Source of the DNA: Chalciporus piperatus
Lineage: Eukaryota > Basidiomycota > Agaricomycetes > Boletales > Boletaceae
DNA length: 48,610 bases
Assembly (NCBI GenBank): GCA_038093975.1
Contig: JBBPTG010000182.1
Coordinates: 1 to 48,610, forward strand
Reading direction: 5' to 3'
Positions 35,771 through 48,203 of the stretch are shown one piece after another (position 1 is the stretch's first letter; every line of letters begins with the position of its first letter). The notes under the pieces were generated by a model. That model had not been told where the DNA came from and did not search any database. It worked only from the letters and a program-made list of their open reading frames with translations. The position numbers and the translations under genes are program-made.

Positions 35771-36433
35771 CGCTCGCGTTCAGCGGTCTGTCCATGGGAC
35801 TCGGATGTTGATCAAAACCGATTGGGTTTGCGGGTCCACGTACCAATGCATGGACGAGTCAAGGTGCCCAGCCAGACGCGCATAGTATGAGATTTTGGTC
35901 AGTCAGTCCCTCGTAAAGAGTCAACGGGAGTCGGAGGGACAATTCGGAGGCAAACTCCAGCAAGATGGTGAAGATTGGTGTCGGCCTAGATTCTAATTTC
36001 TGATCGTCAACGGCGGTTACCACAGGTAGAAGTTCAAAGACGTCTGCACTAGCATCGGCTGTGAGATCCAAGAGATATCAATTGTTTCTGATGGAACTTT
36101 GTTGATGATGAGGGTCGCAGTGCTCGAGACTGATATCGATGATCGATCAGAGGCCAGACCAAGATACAATCCAACACTTGGACACCCATTTGTTGCAAGA
36201 GTGCGGGGACATCGCGCCTAAGCCTGACAACAGATATCATGATGGTGTCACACATCAAAGTACAAAGTAAGCTGTGGTACTACGTTTGTGTAGTGTACTC
36301 CAGTTATCTGTACTTGGCACTAGTAGGACTACTTCAAACTCAGACTTGCTAGGTATGCTGATGTAATCGTCATTATAGCCATCCATAATCACTCGCGCTA
36401 CATTGAACGACGTGGACGACGACAAGCACGACG
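35771..36433. other. Region between the coatomer fragment and the intact gene
   Basis: No gene is recognised. It must contain the promoter of the intact coatomer beta gene near its right end. Confidence 0.5.
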
Positions 36434-39400
36434 ATGACCGGTGAGACTCCCTGTTACACGGTTGTATTCGATGACACCGCAGAGACCCCCTCCACGCAAG
36501 AGCTGCGTTCAGCTCTCGAGAAGGGTTCCGACGACGACAAGCTCGAAGCCTTGCGCAGAATCATCGTCACGACTATCAATGGAAATCCCCAGGTGAGTCC
36601 ACCTACGCTGGGTCCAAAATGTCAGCCTGATGATCCATCTACGCGACCTATCTAGCCTGCCCTCTTGATGCCAATCATTCAGTACATCATGCCCTCGAAA
36701 CACAAACAACTCAAGAAACTCCTCCACTTCTACTGGGAAGTGTGTCCAAAGTACGACGAGAATGGAAAGCTGAAGCAAGAGATGATCCTTGTCGTGTACG
36801 AATCTCCTCTTGCTGCTCGATTTTCCGTCCCTGACACAGCAGTCTTCCAGTAATGCCATTCGTAACGACCTCGTGCGCACCCTTCTCGCTCTGATCCCTC
36901 GGGCATTTTATGTCTGATTTTTTGTTCCGTAGCAACATCCAAACGAATACATCCGTGGCGCCACGCTCCGCTTCCTTCAAAAAATATCCAAGGACGCAGA
37001 ACTCCTTGAACCTCTCATCCCGACTCTCCGTACCAACCTCGAACACCGCCATTCTTATGTTCGCAAAGCCGCCGTGTTTGCTCTCTACACTGTCCATCGC
37101 GAACACGAATCTCTCGTTCCCGATGCCGCTGAACTCATGCAGACCTTCCTCGCTGCCGAATCTGACGCGACGTGTAAGCGCAACGCGTTTGTATTTCTCG
37201 CCAACGTAGCGATGAATAAAGCGGTGGAGTGGCTACGCAGTGTATGGGATGCCGTCGCGTCGATGGATGAAGGCTTGCAGATGGCCGTCATCGAGGTCGC
37301 GAGGATGGATTGCACAAACGACTCCACCCACAAGGCGAGTGAGCGCACCACGTTCCGTTATCTTGCTAACATCTTTCGGCGACACACAGCCTCGATACGT
37401 TCGCTGCATGTTCGAGCTTCTCAACTCGTCATCGCACGCGGTCAAGTATGAAGCTGCGACCACGCTCACTACGCTGACCCAGAATCCGGCTGCAGTCAAA
37501 GGTGCGTTGTCGGGCTCATCGTCAGCTTCATCCATCGATTGAAGGGCGCATGTTCAATAGCCGCAGCGGCATGCCTCGTCAACCTCGTGATCAAGGAATC
37601 AGACAACAACGTCAAGCTCATCGTCCTTGACAGACTGGATGCCCTGCGTTCAAGGCACGGATCGGTCCTGGACGGACTCATCATGGACGTTTTGCAGGTC
37701 CTCTCTAGGCAGGTGGAGAGTTAGAAGCCTCCCGTCCCATACGACTAACATATGGAATAGTGCTGACATGGAGGTCCGCCGGAAAGCGATGAGCATCGTG
37801 CTGAGTATGACGTCGACCCGCAATATAGAAGAAGTCGTGTTGTTCCTCAAGAAGCAACTGCAGCGTACTCAGGAACAAGATTACGACAAGGTCTTTTCTC
37901 TCCATGTCGCGCTCCCCATCCGATAGCTCATACTTCCCACCCCCCCAGGCACCCGAGTACCGACAACTGCTGATTCAAAGTATCCACGTCATGGCGATCA
38001 AGTTTTCAGAGGTGGCAGCGAGCGTCGTACATGCGCTCATGGACTTCCTCGGCGACTCGAACAACCCGTCTGCGCTCGACGTCGTCGCTTTCGTTAGAGA
38101 GGTGGTCGAGAAATTCCCGTCTCTCCGACCTACGATCACGGAAAAATTAACGGCGACGCTCGGGAGCATCAAGAGCGGAAAAGTATTCCGAGGGGTCCTC
38201 TGGATATTAGGCGAGTATGTGGAAAGGGTGAGCGATATCGAGGCGGCGATGGTGGAAGTTCGGGGTGTTCTTGGGGAGATTCCGATTCTGGCAGCGGAGA
38301 CGAGGGAGGCGGAGGGGGATGGTGGCGGAGCTGAAGGTGGTGAAGAGGACGCGGCTGGGTCTGGTCCTAGTGGGGGACGACCGAAGGTGTTGGCGGATGG
38401 CACTTATGCGACGGAAACGGCGTTCACGACGTCTGCGGCCGTGCAGAGTTCAAGCACTAAATCAAAGCCTCCGCTCAGAGGTAAGTTGCACGGAGGAGGG
38501 TGGTGGCAAACGATTGATGTATGTTCTCAGGGCTCATTCTCGGGGGCGATTTCTTCACCGGTGCGGTTCTGGCGGCTGCGCTGACGAAGCTCGTGCTCCG
38601 ATACGACGAACAATGTGAAGACAGTGCGAGAGCCAACGCTCTCCGTGCAGAGGTCAGACTGGCTCTCGTTGTGTTCATACGGCGACTGACACCACCGCTG
38701 TGCAGGCGATGCTTATCATGACCTCCGTCATCCGTGTGGGTCAGTCAAAGTTCGTCACGGTCCCGATCGACGAGGACTCCAACGAACGTATCCTGAGCTG
38801 CATTCAAACTCTGAGTGAACAGAGTGGGGATACCAAGGTGAACGACATGTTCCTCAGAGATACCCGAGCGGCGTATGGCAAGATGCTGGGGGCTCAAGAG
38901 GTGTGCCCGAGTCTCACTCCTTTGACGACCATAAGGCTGATTCTGTCGAGAAGAAGCGGGCTGCGGAGAAGAAGGAAGCAGAGAGTTCCAACGAGACGAT
39001 CGTGCAAGTTGACGATCTCCTCACCTTCCGCCAATTTTCGAAGAAATCGGCAGACGATGCGATAAACGTACGTTCTATGCTTGTGTCTGATCCTGCTTGC
39101 GTCTGAATGGCTATGGCTCGTCGGTAGTACGTGGACGACCTGGGCAAGGCGACCGGGGCTGCCGAGGTGCATGAAGACTTTATCTCGAACTTGAGTCGGA
39201 TATCACAGCTCACTGGTGAGTTACCGCGTATCATTGTTCATGGTTGCTCACTCTTCATTTTGTCGAAAGGTTTCTCGGACCCCATTTATGCGGAGGCGTA
39301 TGTTAAGATGCACGGGTTCGATATCCTCCTCGGTGCGTTCGACATTTTCTTGGTCCGCATGTCCCTATAGATGACACCCGTACAGACGTTCTTCTTGTGA

Positions 39401-40283
39401 ATCAGACCGCCAACACCTTGCAAAATCTTTGTCTCGACTTTTCTACCTTGGGAGACCTCAAGCTCGTGGAACGACCTGCCGTGTATACCATCGCGCCACA
39501 CGGTTTCCAAAGCATCAAAGCGACCATCAAAGTCTCTTCGACAGAGACAGGCGTCATCTTTGGAAGTATTCTTTGGGAAGGACCTGATTTAGCAGAGACG
39601 TGTGTTATCCTCAACGACATTCATATCGACATTATGGATTATATCAAGCCCGCTTATTGCACTGAGACCCAGGTAATTCCCGAATCTTGGCTGCTGTGCG
39701 TTGACGGTGACGATTTATTCTTGTAGTTCCGGAGCATGTGGACCGAGTTTGAATGGGAGAACCGGGTGAACGTATCGACGAAGATGTCGTATGTCTTTCC
39801 CCCCTTTTTTTTGTTCCTCCGCGAACGGTTCTTGACTGGAATCTTTTTTTTCTTGGGCAGTGACCCTCGCGATTATCTCAAGCACGTCATGAAATCGACC
39901 AACATGTCATGTTTAACGCCCGATGGAGCCATGTCAGGCGAATCTGATTTCCTCTCTGCGAACATGTATGCCAGAAGTCTATTCGGTCAGTCCATCTCCT
40001 CCTTTTGTTTTCCCCCCAAAAAAGAGACGACGTGTTGTTGACCTTGCTACGTGTGACCCCGCAGGCGAGGACGCACTTGCCAATCTGAGCATCGAGAGGA
40101 CGGAGGGGACTATCGTGGGGCATGTTCGGATTCGGAGTAAGACGCAGGGGATTGCGCTGTCGCTGGGCGATCGGATTACGATGTGTGAGTTGTTTTGATT
40201 GGTGTTGGGATGTTGTTGATGATGGTCTGACGACGGTGTGTGTGTGTGTAGCTCAAAAGGGCGACAAGCCGTCGGTATCGTAG
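36434..40283 (+). CDS. SEC26: Coatomer subunit beta (beta-COP)
   Basis: Beta-COP is a subunit of the COPI coat that drives retrograde Golgi-to-ER vesicle traffic. Hand splicing gives close to the usual size of about 950-970 residues. The N-terminal HEAT-like adaptin region begins with [17 protein letters not shown] and continues with [16 protein letters not shown] and [14 protein letters not shown]. The middle has [13 protein letters not shown] and [12 protein letters not shown]. The C-terminal coatomer beta and appendage part has [20 protein letters not shown] and [15 protein letters not shown], and ends GDKPSVS before the stop at 40281. Introns with GC donors appear at 37335 and probably 37709. 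No break is seen, so this is the functional copy; two decayed partial copies lie upstream. Confidence 0.93.
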
Positions 40284-40875
40284 TACAAGTAGGGGGATTG
40301 GAGATATATCCAGAGGTTCGGTCTGCTTCGTAATCTTGTCCCCGAAACGACTCTTTCCGGTGATGGAAGTGATGCGGCTGCGACGCGGGGTCATGCCCAC
40401 TGTTTGAGTCAATGATCTGATGTCGTGTCATGAATCATGATGGTAGGCCACAAGTTGAAGTATTCCTGGTGTGCGCGGTTCCCACTGTTTACTGTTTTGA
40501 TCCCCGGACCGGCATCGCGAGGCGGTGAGCGTGTGTTTCCGCAGTGGGTTGAGTTGCGGAAAAGAACGCTGAACTTGATAATCGGTAGCATTGCATACTA
40601 GCATTGCTTGGTATTACATGCTGCATTCTACGCACTTGGCACGAGCGCAGTCGGGACATTCTCGCCATCGCTGCGCACGACGACGGAACGCAGCGCGCAG
40701 CATTGACTACCATTTTTGGTATCGTGGGAGAGCTTGTGCTGTGCCGGCAAAGTCCGAGTGAGGGTATGCTTTAAAGTCCGATGGAGTGTACCACCCATAG
40801 CGACGCTGTCTCCTCCATCCATCACTGAACCGATCCTAGTGACGATCCTCCTCATTTCCTCATCAACTTGACCAA
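40284..40875. other. Intergenic region and actin promoter
   Basis: No gene is recognised. It includes a short GT repeat near its left border (inside the last coatomer intron) and the upstream region of actin, which becomes pyrimidine-rich towards the start. Confidence 0.55.
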
Positions 40876-42490
<1,615 letters not shown>

Positions 42491-42759
42491 GTACGAAGGA
42501 TTGAGTAGACAAGTGAAAACGTGTCGTCGATGTAATAGAAATGGCATCGCGTGTTGCTCTGCTTCGAGGTAGTAGTGTCTCTTCTAATACGTTACGCTTG
42601 TATCTTTGTCGTGATTCCACACCCGCTTAACATGGATATCTTTCTCTCTTCTACCTCGACGCTCGGAGTGAGATAATCAGTGCTTACATCATCTCCGCAC
42701 GACAATCAAATAAACCGGGAACCCACCCAACCCCTAAACTGACAACCATCCATATCACA

Positions 42760-43399
42760 ATGGCGAACCAAACTCCCTCCATGGAGAATCTCACAGCTGC
42801 TATCAAATTGATTTCACAAGAACTCACTCTCTTCCCGAACATTCCTCCCATCGCTGATGGCCAAAGACTATATGCAAAAATACAAGAAGTAGAGATGAAG
42901 ATGTATGAACGCTATGATGAGATCGATGGGCGCTTCTGCAAGATGCAGCGACAGATTCAGCAGCTACAAGTGGACATGCAGGGTGTGCGTCACGAGTGCG
43001 TGTTTTGTTTTCTTTCCTTTCCTTCCCTGAATCCCAAACTCAAACTCACTGACAACTGTGACCATATGATCCTAGGCTTGATTTGCAGCCAATGAGGATC
43101 TACAATGCAAGTGCTTCACATGGGGCTCATCTGAAAGGTCCCAATGGGCACTATATCCCTGATCCTCACCCCAATACACAAAGTGCAATGCTGTGGAATG
43201 CAACTGGTGGGTCCATCCTAGACAATGATGTTAATCATGAGGCATTAATGATTCTGACTTGGGGGGGTGAAACTTGAATCATGCAGCAGAACAGTGTATT
43301 GCATTGTCCAAATATCTGGGATTGCCACCCCTTCCAGATGATGCCACTGAGGAACAGCAGAAGGAACAGGTTGGAAACTTTCTTGGTATTGTGGTGTAG
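42760..43399 (+). CDS. Small protein of unknown function, copy 1 of a local pair
   Basis: Three exons (42760-42995, about 43077-43209, about 43289-43399) encode about 160 residues. Exon 1 is predicted helical and probably coiled coil (KIQEVEMKMYERYDEIDG). The last exon encodes AEQCIALSKYLGLPPLPDD and ends EQVGNFLGIVV. I do not recognise the family. The same architecture and C-terminal motif occur in the next gene, so they are paralogues. Exon 1 has normal CpG content, while the sequence after its splice donor has none up to the end of the gene. Confidence 0.65.
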
Positions 43400-43854
43400 A
43401 GATGTGACCTTGAATGCTATTGAATGAAGGTGACTTGGACATCTTTGTGCTCTGATTTCCTCTTGTGATTGTTATATTTTTTTTCATTCATGTTCTCCTG
43501 TGATCAATTTAGGCATTGTGTTGATAGTCCTCAGCTAGTTTGACTTCCTGTTCAAGATACTGTACTTGTAGTAACATATAGCAATCATGTCTATTTACAG
43601 GCATAAGATATTCAGGATGAAACCACAAGTCTGTATACTGTGAAGTTGAGTATCTGTCTTGATCAAGTCATTGATATGCCCAGCCTGAGAGTACATTTTA
43701 CTGAATTACAAGTGAGTTTGATCCACAAGCACAGTAGTAAGAGAGCAACTAGCCTATGACAGTATATAATAATAGATTGCCTGCAATGCTGATTACATCA
43801 GCATATCTAGAGTGTCTGAGTTTGAAATTGTGATCCAGTCTCACAAGCCCCCTA
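43400..43854. other. Intergenic region inside the CpG desert
   Basis: No gene is seen between the two paralogues. The stretch is AT-rich, contains no CpG dinucleotide, and must include the second gene's promoter if that gene is expressed. Confidence 0.5.
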
Positions 43855-44481
43855 ATGGTGAACCTTGCAGTTGATCTCACCATGTCTTCACATAAATTAA
43901 TTCTTCTCCCCAACTCTGCTGATGCTCAAGAGCAACATGCACAAAACACAGCAATCCACATGGACATGGATGCTATGCACACAGACATGAATGCCATGCG
44001 CACAAAAACAGCCATCATGCACACAAAAATAAATGCCATGCACACAAAAATACATGCCATGCACACAAAAATAAATGCCATGTACACAGACATGCACACA
44101 GACTTTAGTACTCTCAGTCACAAGATTCACAAGTAAGTCTCCATTTCCTGCCATTGTCCAGGACTTCCACTCACTGTTCTAGGATTTACATACTGAGCAT
44201 GAGATCCCACAATGCCTCCATCTCACACACAACTCCCTTACATGATCCACTTGCCACAGACATTCCCAACATCTACCCCAACACCTCTCAGATGCTGTCT
44301 GAAGCCTCTGGTGAGTTCTCCCTAGTACATACAAAGTCCTCTTCACTAACTTTATCACACAGAGACACAATGCATTGCCTTGGCTCAATATTTGGGCTTG
44401 ACCCCACTCTCTGGGACTCCCTCTCTGGAACAGCAGAGGCAACATATTGGCAACTTTCTTGGAATTCAGATCATGGATTAG
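43855..44481 (+). CDS. Small protein of unknown function, copy 2 of a local pair
   Basis: Three exons (43855 to about 44134, about 44182-44311, about 44364-44481) match copy 1 in layout. The final exon encodes ETQCIALAQYLGLTPLSG and ends HIGNFLGIQIMD, parallel to the other copy. In place of the helical exon 1 of copy 1 it carries an expanded heptad of the type MHTKINA. The start may be at 43855 or at the ATG at 43882. The frame is intact although almost every CpG is missing. Function is unknown; a helical or coiled-coil N terminus is inferred. Confidence 0.55.
43955..44105 (+). repeat. 21-nt tandem repeat encoding seven-residue units
   Basis: Repeats of the form ATGCACACAAAAATAAATGC encode MHTKINA, MHTKIHA and variants such as MHTDMNA. 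The unit is one heptad, so length changes keep both the frame and the helical phase. Confidence 0.85.
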
Positions 44482-44885
44482 AGACTTGTGTATACATAGT
44501 TTTCTTCTGTTGACCAGCCTGGGGTTCATTGCATTTGTAGCAATCAGTGGTCAGCACTGAGGCACATGTATAGCAGAAAGGCTTGTATTGCAAAGAGCAT
44601 GCTAATCTATCATGAGAAAATTCCGAGTACACTTGGCATGACCTTCAAGTTGACTCACACTAGCTTTGCTTGATGGTCACTGGGCCCGAGGTCAAATCCA
44701 GTGAATATACCAAAGACTTGGTGTGAGTTGAGTTGGTTAGTTAGAGGATCTAGTGGGCTCTGGTCAGCTTGCATGAAGAAATTGAAAAGATGGCAGTGGT
44801 TGCTGTGGCAATATGAGGTTTGAATCTTGTATGTTGATAATCTATCAAACTTCAAGTTTCTCTGAATTCAGTTTATGCCAGTGCC
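44482..44885. other. Region between the small gene and the LTR
   Basis: No gene is recognised. Two weak B-box-like strings (near 44690 and 44816) do not fold into a tRNA. The last bases, GTGCC, directly before the LTR are the candidate target-site duplication of the retrotransposon. Confidence 0.45.
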
Positions 44886-45352
44886 TGTTACGCTTGTACC
44901 GGGTAGGTCAAAGCGTAGACACAAAAGCCTAGTCGAAGACAGGGGTTTCAAGGTAGCCTAACGATGGGATGTCCACGTTAAGGCCTAGCGTCCGTTCAAG
45001 AGTGGGACGGTGACTCTCAGAGGGTTCAAGGAAGCGAGGAATGACCAAGCTAGATTGCGTAGGTCTAAGTTAAGGTTACAGGAGAAACTCGAGGGTTTAT
45101 ATAAGTAGAGAAACGAGTTAAGGGCAGGCATGGAACCGGTTGGAATGTGTAAGAACAAGCTATGACGAATAGGAATGAGTCATGCTTGGTAAGAGTACGA
45201 GTCAGCGATGACGAAGTATGGAATGTGAAAGAACATCGAAGAACATCCGCTGACTAAAGCAAGCAAGAAATAAGAGGCCTAGGCAGGACTCGAACCAGCG
45301 ACTAGGACTTAGTACAAGGTAATGAGAAAGGAAAGAATGAACGATCGTAACA
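44886..45352 (-). repeat. 3' LTR of the Ty3/gypsy element (467 bp)
   Basis: The LTR begins TGTTACG and ends CGTAACA, a perfect 7-bp terminal inverted repeat with the canonical TG and CA ends. On the minus strand it is directly preceded by a purine-rich tract. The second LTR is not in the window, so the border is inferred from these signals. Confidence 0.85.
45096..45105 (-). promoter_or_regulatory. TATA-like box in the LTR
   Basis: The minus strand reads CTTATATAAA about 250 bp into the LTR, a suitable position for the U3 promoter of the element. Confidence 0.5.
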
Positions 45353-45362
45353 TTACCCCCGT
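45353..45362 (-). other. Polypurine tract
   Basis: The minus strand reads ACGGGGGTAA immediately before the LTR start TGTTACG, as expected for the primer of plus-strand DNA synthesis. Confidence 0.7.
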
Positions 45363-45397
45363 ATTAGAATCAAGTCATCGACGAAGATAAAAACTAG

Positions 45398-46564
45398 TCA
45401 AATGTTTAACCCGTAATGCCCAGGAGAACCGGTCATGTTTGCATATCCGACATCGTCGGTCGGATCATCTCCGTCATAGAGAGTGGCGTCGTCGTCGTCG
45501 CGTGAATAAGTCTCACCCGAGATACGGGTATAGAGTGGAGGGGGGCGTCGAGCAGCTCGATTGGTATTCGTTGATCGGCGGGAACGGGAAGAGGGCGCAA
45601 CAGGTGGCGTGGTTGTATGTCTCTGCCCACGCCTAAGTGGGCAACGACCTTGAATGTGACCGGGTGCCCAGCGGAAGCACGTGGGACACTGGTATACGGG
45701 ACAGTGGATACGTATATGGCCCAGTCTGTGACATACGAAGCAGGCGTCATGGTACTGGGGATGTGAGGTGGATAGAGGTATGGTGCCAGTCCGTTGTCGT
45801 TGCGAGGTAATATGGTTGCGTTCTGCACGAAAGAACACTGCCTCTTCTTCATCGTTCAAAGGGGAGCTAGATGCGGAAGGCGTCGACGAGGGGAGAGATG
45901 AGGTAGAAACTCCGATGACAGGGATGGGGGATTGAGCCGCAGAGGCGGACTCTCTGAGGTAACGGTCTAGGTCGTCCAGAAACTCCGGCATCCGTAGCTC
46001 GTAGAGAGCAATGCTGAGGTTGGTAATTAAATCACCGTGGATATTGCGGATGGAAGCAGCTTCTGAATGAGCTTGGTGAACCGTCGTCAGGGAAGGAGGA
46101 AGATTGGCGAGACGGGATGCTTGCAGGTAGGCGCGGTAAAGGGCGAAGAGGGGTGACCCCAGATCAAGGTGGGCTCCGATGGGTACCGAGAGTCGTGAGT
46201 CTAGCAAGAATTGGGACATGCGATCCATAACGGCATTATCCATCAACTCGTCGCGAAGACGATGGGCGGTGAGTGGTAGTTCAATGGGTAGGACTCTGAC
46301 CGTGGGAGTAGCGGCAATATGCGTGGGGGCGTCTAGGTCTTCCTGCAAGATCGGCCATCCAGCGGAGTTTAATGGAAGACCGGTGGTATTCCATCCAGCC
46401 TCAGCGACGGTTGGGCTAGGGGGTTCTGGAGAGGAGGGACGAGTGGGTTGAATAGATAGAGAACGAATAGGTAAGCCAGGGGGGTAAGTAGGAGAGGAAG
46501 AAGAACGGGACAGAGAAGAGATGGAAGACATAGTAGAGGACGAAGGGGTGGTAGGAGCGGACAT
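45398..46564 (-). CDS. CCHC zinc-knuckle protein encoded downstream of integrase
   Basis: The 388-residue protein has a Ser/Thr/Pro-rich N terminus (MSAPTTPSSSTMSS), a predicted helical middle, and two zinc knuckles: CFVCHRLGHIRIHC (the standard C-x2-C-x4-H-x4-C) and CPTCFRWAPGHIQGRC (a C-x2-C-x6-H-x4-C variant). The tail is Arg-rich then acidic. Such knuckles bind nucleic acid in Gag proteins. Here, however, the ORF is 3' of pol, in the place where env sits in retroviruses. Its ATG is four bases past the integrase stop, which suggests coupled translation. It may be a Gag-like or accessory nucleocapsid protein. The retrotransposon's usual gag would be outside the window. Confidence 0.7.
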   Translation of the reverse strand: MSAPTTPSSSTMSSISSLSRSSSSPTYPPGLPIRSLSIQPTRPSSPEPPSPTVAEAGWNTTGLPLNSAGWPILQEDLDAPTHIAATPTVRVLPIELPLTAHRLRDELMDNAVMDRMSQFLLDSRLSVPIGAHLDLGSPLFALYRAYLQASRLANLPPSLTTVHQAHSEAASIRNIHGDLITNLSIALYELRMPEFLDDLDRYLRESASAAQSPIPVIGVSTSSLPSSTPSASSSPLNDEEEAVFFRAERNHITSQRQRTGTIPLSTSHPQYHDACFVCHRLGHIRIHCPVYQCPTCFRWAPGHIQGRCPLRRGQRHTTTPPVAPSSRSRRSTNTNRAARRPPPLYTRISGETYSRDDDDATLYDGDDPTDDVGYANMTGSPGHYGLNI

Positions 46565-46568
46565 GGTC

Positions 46569-48203
46569 TTAGCGGCGGGTTTTGCGTCTGACAGAAGATG
46601 GGGATCTTGGGGAAGAGGGGAAGGCGGACGGGTGAGCTTTTTTATAGTTTTCTAGGACTTCTGTGGCATGGGTAAGGTCTGCTTCTTTAAGCCAGCGGTC
46701 TTCATCGGAAGAATATCCTTTCCAGCGGACTAGGTACGAGTGGCGCCCGGAAGAACCTCGGTGACGGAGAATTCTTTCAATTTCGTATTCCTCTTCGCCT
46801 TCTATTAGGTCAGGCGGTGGAGCGGGAAAGTTCGGTCCGTGGACGGGGTTTTCGCGATAGGGCGATAACAGAGAAGCATGGAACACGGGGTGAATTCTCC
46901 ACGTCTGTGGGAGACGGAGTCTGTAGGATAGCGGAGATAGGACTTGGGTGATGGTAAAGGGTCCTTCCCGTTTGGGGGCGAACTTTGGGGAAGTCAGGGA
47001 TCGTTTGAGGTTCCTCGCTTCCAGCCAGACTTTGTCTCCTTTGGCGAACGGTTTGAACTTTTGTCGAGTTCGTGCAGCCATCACTTGTCTGGCGAGTTCG
47101 TGTGAGGCGAGCGCTTCGTCTCTGGCAGCGGTGAGAGAGTGGAGACGAAGTTCGACAGCGGGTAATGCGGAATCGGCGATCACCGCAGGAAGAGGACGGG
47201 GTTCATATCCCATCATGAGGTAGAACGGGGATTTGCCGGTGACAGAGTGGGGCCGGTGATTGTGTGCAAATTCTGCGTGGGAAATGGAATCAGCCCAGGA
47301 TATGGGGTTATCTCCGCAATAGATTCGAAGGTAAGTCTCAACTTCCTGGTTGACGCGTTCAGTTTCTCCATCAGACTGGGGATGATAGGCGGTGGAAAGG
47401 GAAAGGTCATATCCGAGGATTCGTCCTAGTTCACGAGCGAATTCGGATGCGAATTGTGGTCCTCTGTCACTGATGATTTTGTCGTAAAGACCGAATCTTA
47501 AGTAGACTTTGTGGAAAAAGAGGGAAGCGATCCCTTCGGCCGTGACGGTTTTCTTGGTAGGGCAAAGAATTACCCCCTTTGTAAGCCCGTGGTCGACCAC
47601 GACCAACAGAGAATCAAAGCCATTGGAAATGGGCAGGTCGGTGATGAGATCACAGGACACTTGTTGGAATGGTTTAGAACTCTTTGAGGGTATTGGCATC
47701 AGAGGAGGGGTGGTTGGATGTGTGTTTGCCTTATTCTGTTGGCAAGTTGCGCATCCTTCTACGTATTTGCGAACGAATTGGGCAAGTCCGGGCCACCAAA
47801 ACTCAGCGGCGACTAATTGCCGAGTCTTGAGATAGCCAGGGTGGCCGGCGGTGGGATGATCATGGCACCGTTGGACTACGGTGCGACGTATGTCTTCATC
47901 CGGTGGGATGTAGACACGACCTTGATAGGTCAGGACGCCGTTAGTCATCTGCCAATCTGCCAGTCTAGAGCGGAAAGGTGCAGGGATGTCACCGTCAATG
48001 GCCTGCAACGCCGTGAGGAGAAACGGGTCGTCCTTGGAAAGATTGGAGATGTGATTGTTCATCGCAGAGTCAATGACACGGACGAATAGCGAGGGTGGTA
48101 GCAGAGTGGTACCCGCATTGTCATCGGCGTCAGTGGGGAAGTGATCAGCACGCCTAGATAAGGCATCAGGACCGGCGAGGGACGAGCCAGGGACGTGGAT
48201 CAT
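46569..48203 (-). CDS. Ty3/gypsy integrase with C-terminal chromodomain (part of pol)
   Basis: The 544-residue frame begins inside what is normally the RNase H-integrase linker (GPDALSRR). The zinc-binding HHCC region ([10 protein letters not shown] and CATCQQNK) is followed by the DDE core: [15 protein letters not shown] and GETERVNQE supply the two Asp and the Glu. After a GPF-type module ([11 protein letters not shown]) the protein ends with a chromodomain ([27 protein letters not shown]). Integrase inserts the cDNA; chromodomains can direct insertion to particular chromatin. The frame is intact, but it is one base out of register with the upstream RNase H frame, with ATGA overlap. Confidence 0.88.
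   Translation of the reverse strand: MIHVPGSSLAGPDALSRRADHFPTDADDNAGTTLLPPSLFVRVIDSAMNNHISNLSKDDPFLLTALQAIDGDIPAPFRSRLADWQMTNGVLTYQGRVYIPPDEDIRRTVVQRCHDHPTAGHPGYLKTRQLVAAEFWWPGLAQFVRKYVEGCATCQQNKANTHPTTPPLMPIPSKSSKPFQQVSCDLITDLPISNGFDSLLVVVDHGLTKGVILCPTKKTVTAEGIASLFFHKVYLRFGLYDKIISDRGPQFASEFARELGRILGYDLSLSTAYHPQSDGETERVNQEVETYLRIYCGDNPISWADSISHAEFAHNHRPHSVTGKSPFYLMMGYEPRPLPAVIADSALPAVELRLHSLTAARDEALASHELARQVMAARTRQKFKPFAKGDKVWLEARNLKRSLTSPKFAPKREGPFTITQVLSPLSYRLRLPQTWRIHPVFHASLLSPYRENPVHGPNFPAPPPDLIEGEEEYEIERILRHRGSSGRHSYLVRWKGYSSDEDRWLKEADLTHATEVLENYKKAHPSAFPSSPRSPSSVRRKTRR

Larger units (their letters stand above)
43001..44885. other. CpG desert
   Basis: Reading every line, I find only three CpG dinucleotides (43999, 44624, 44687) in 1,885 bp, although C and G are both common. 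CpG is frequent in actin and in exon 1 of the small gene on the left, and again in the LTR on the right. The left edge falls at the exon 1 splice donor (last CpG at 42999) and the right edge is the LTR border at 44886. Confidence 0.9.

Noticed and set aside
44640..44880. A SINE-like or tRNA-like element
   Set aside because: Strings near 44690 and 44816 resemble B boxes, but one base is missing in the first, A-box spacing is wrong, and no tRNA fold or poly-A tail is seen.
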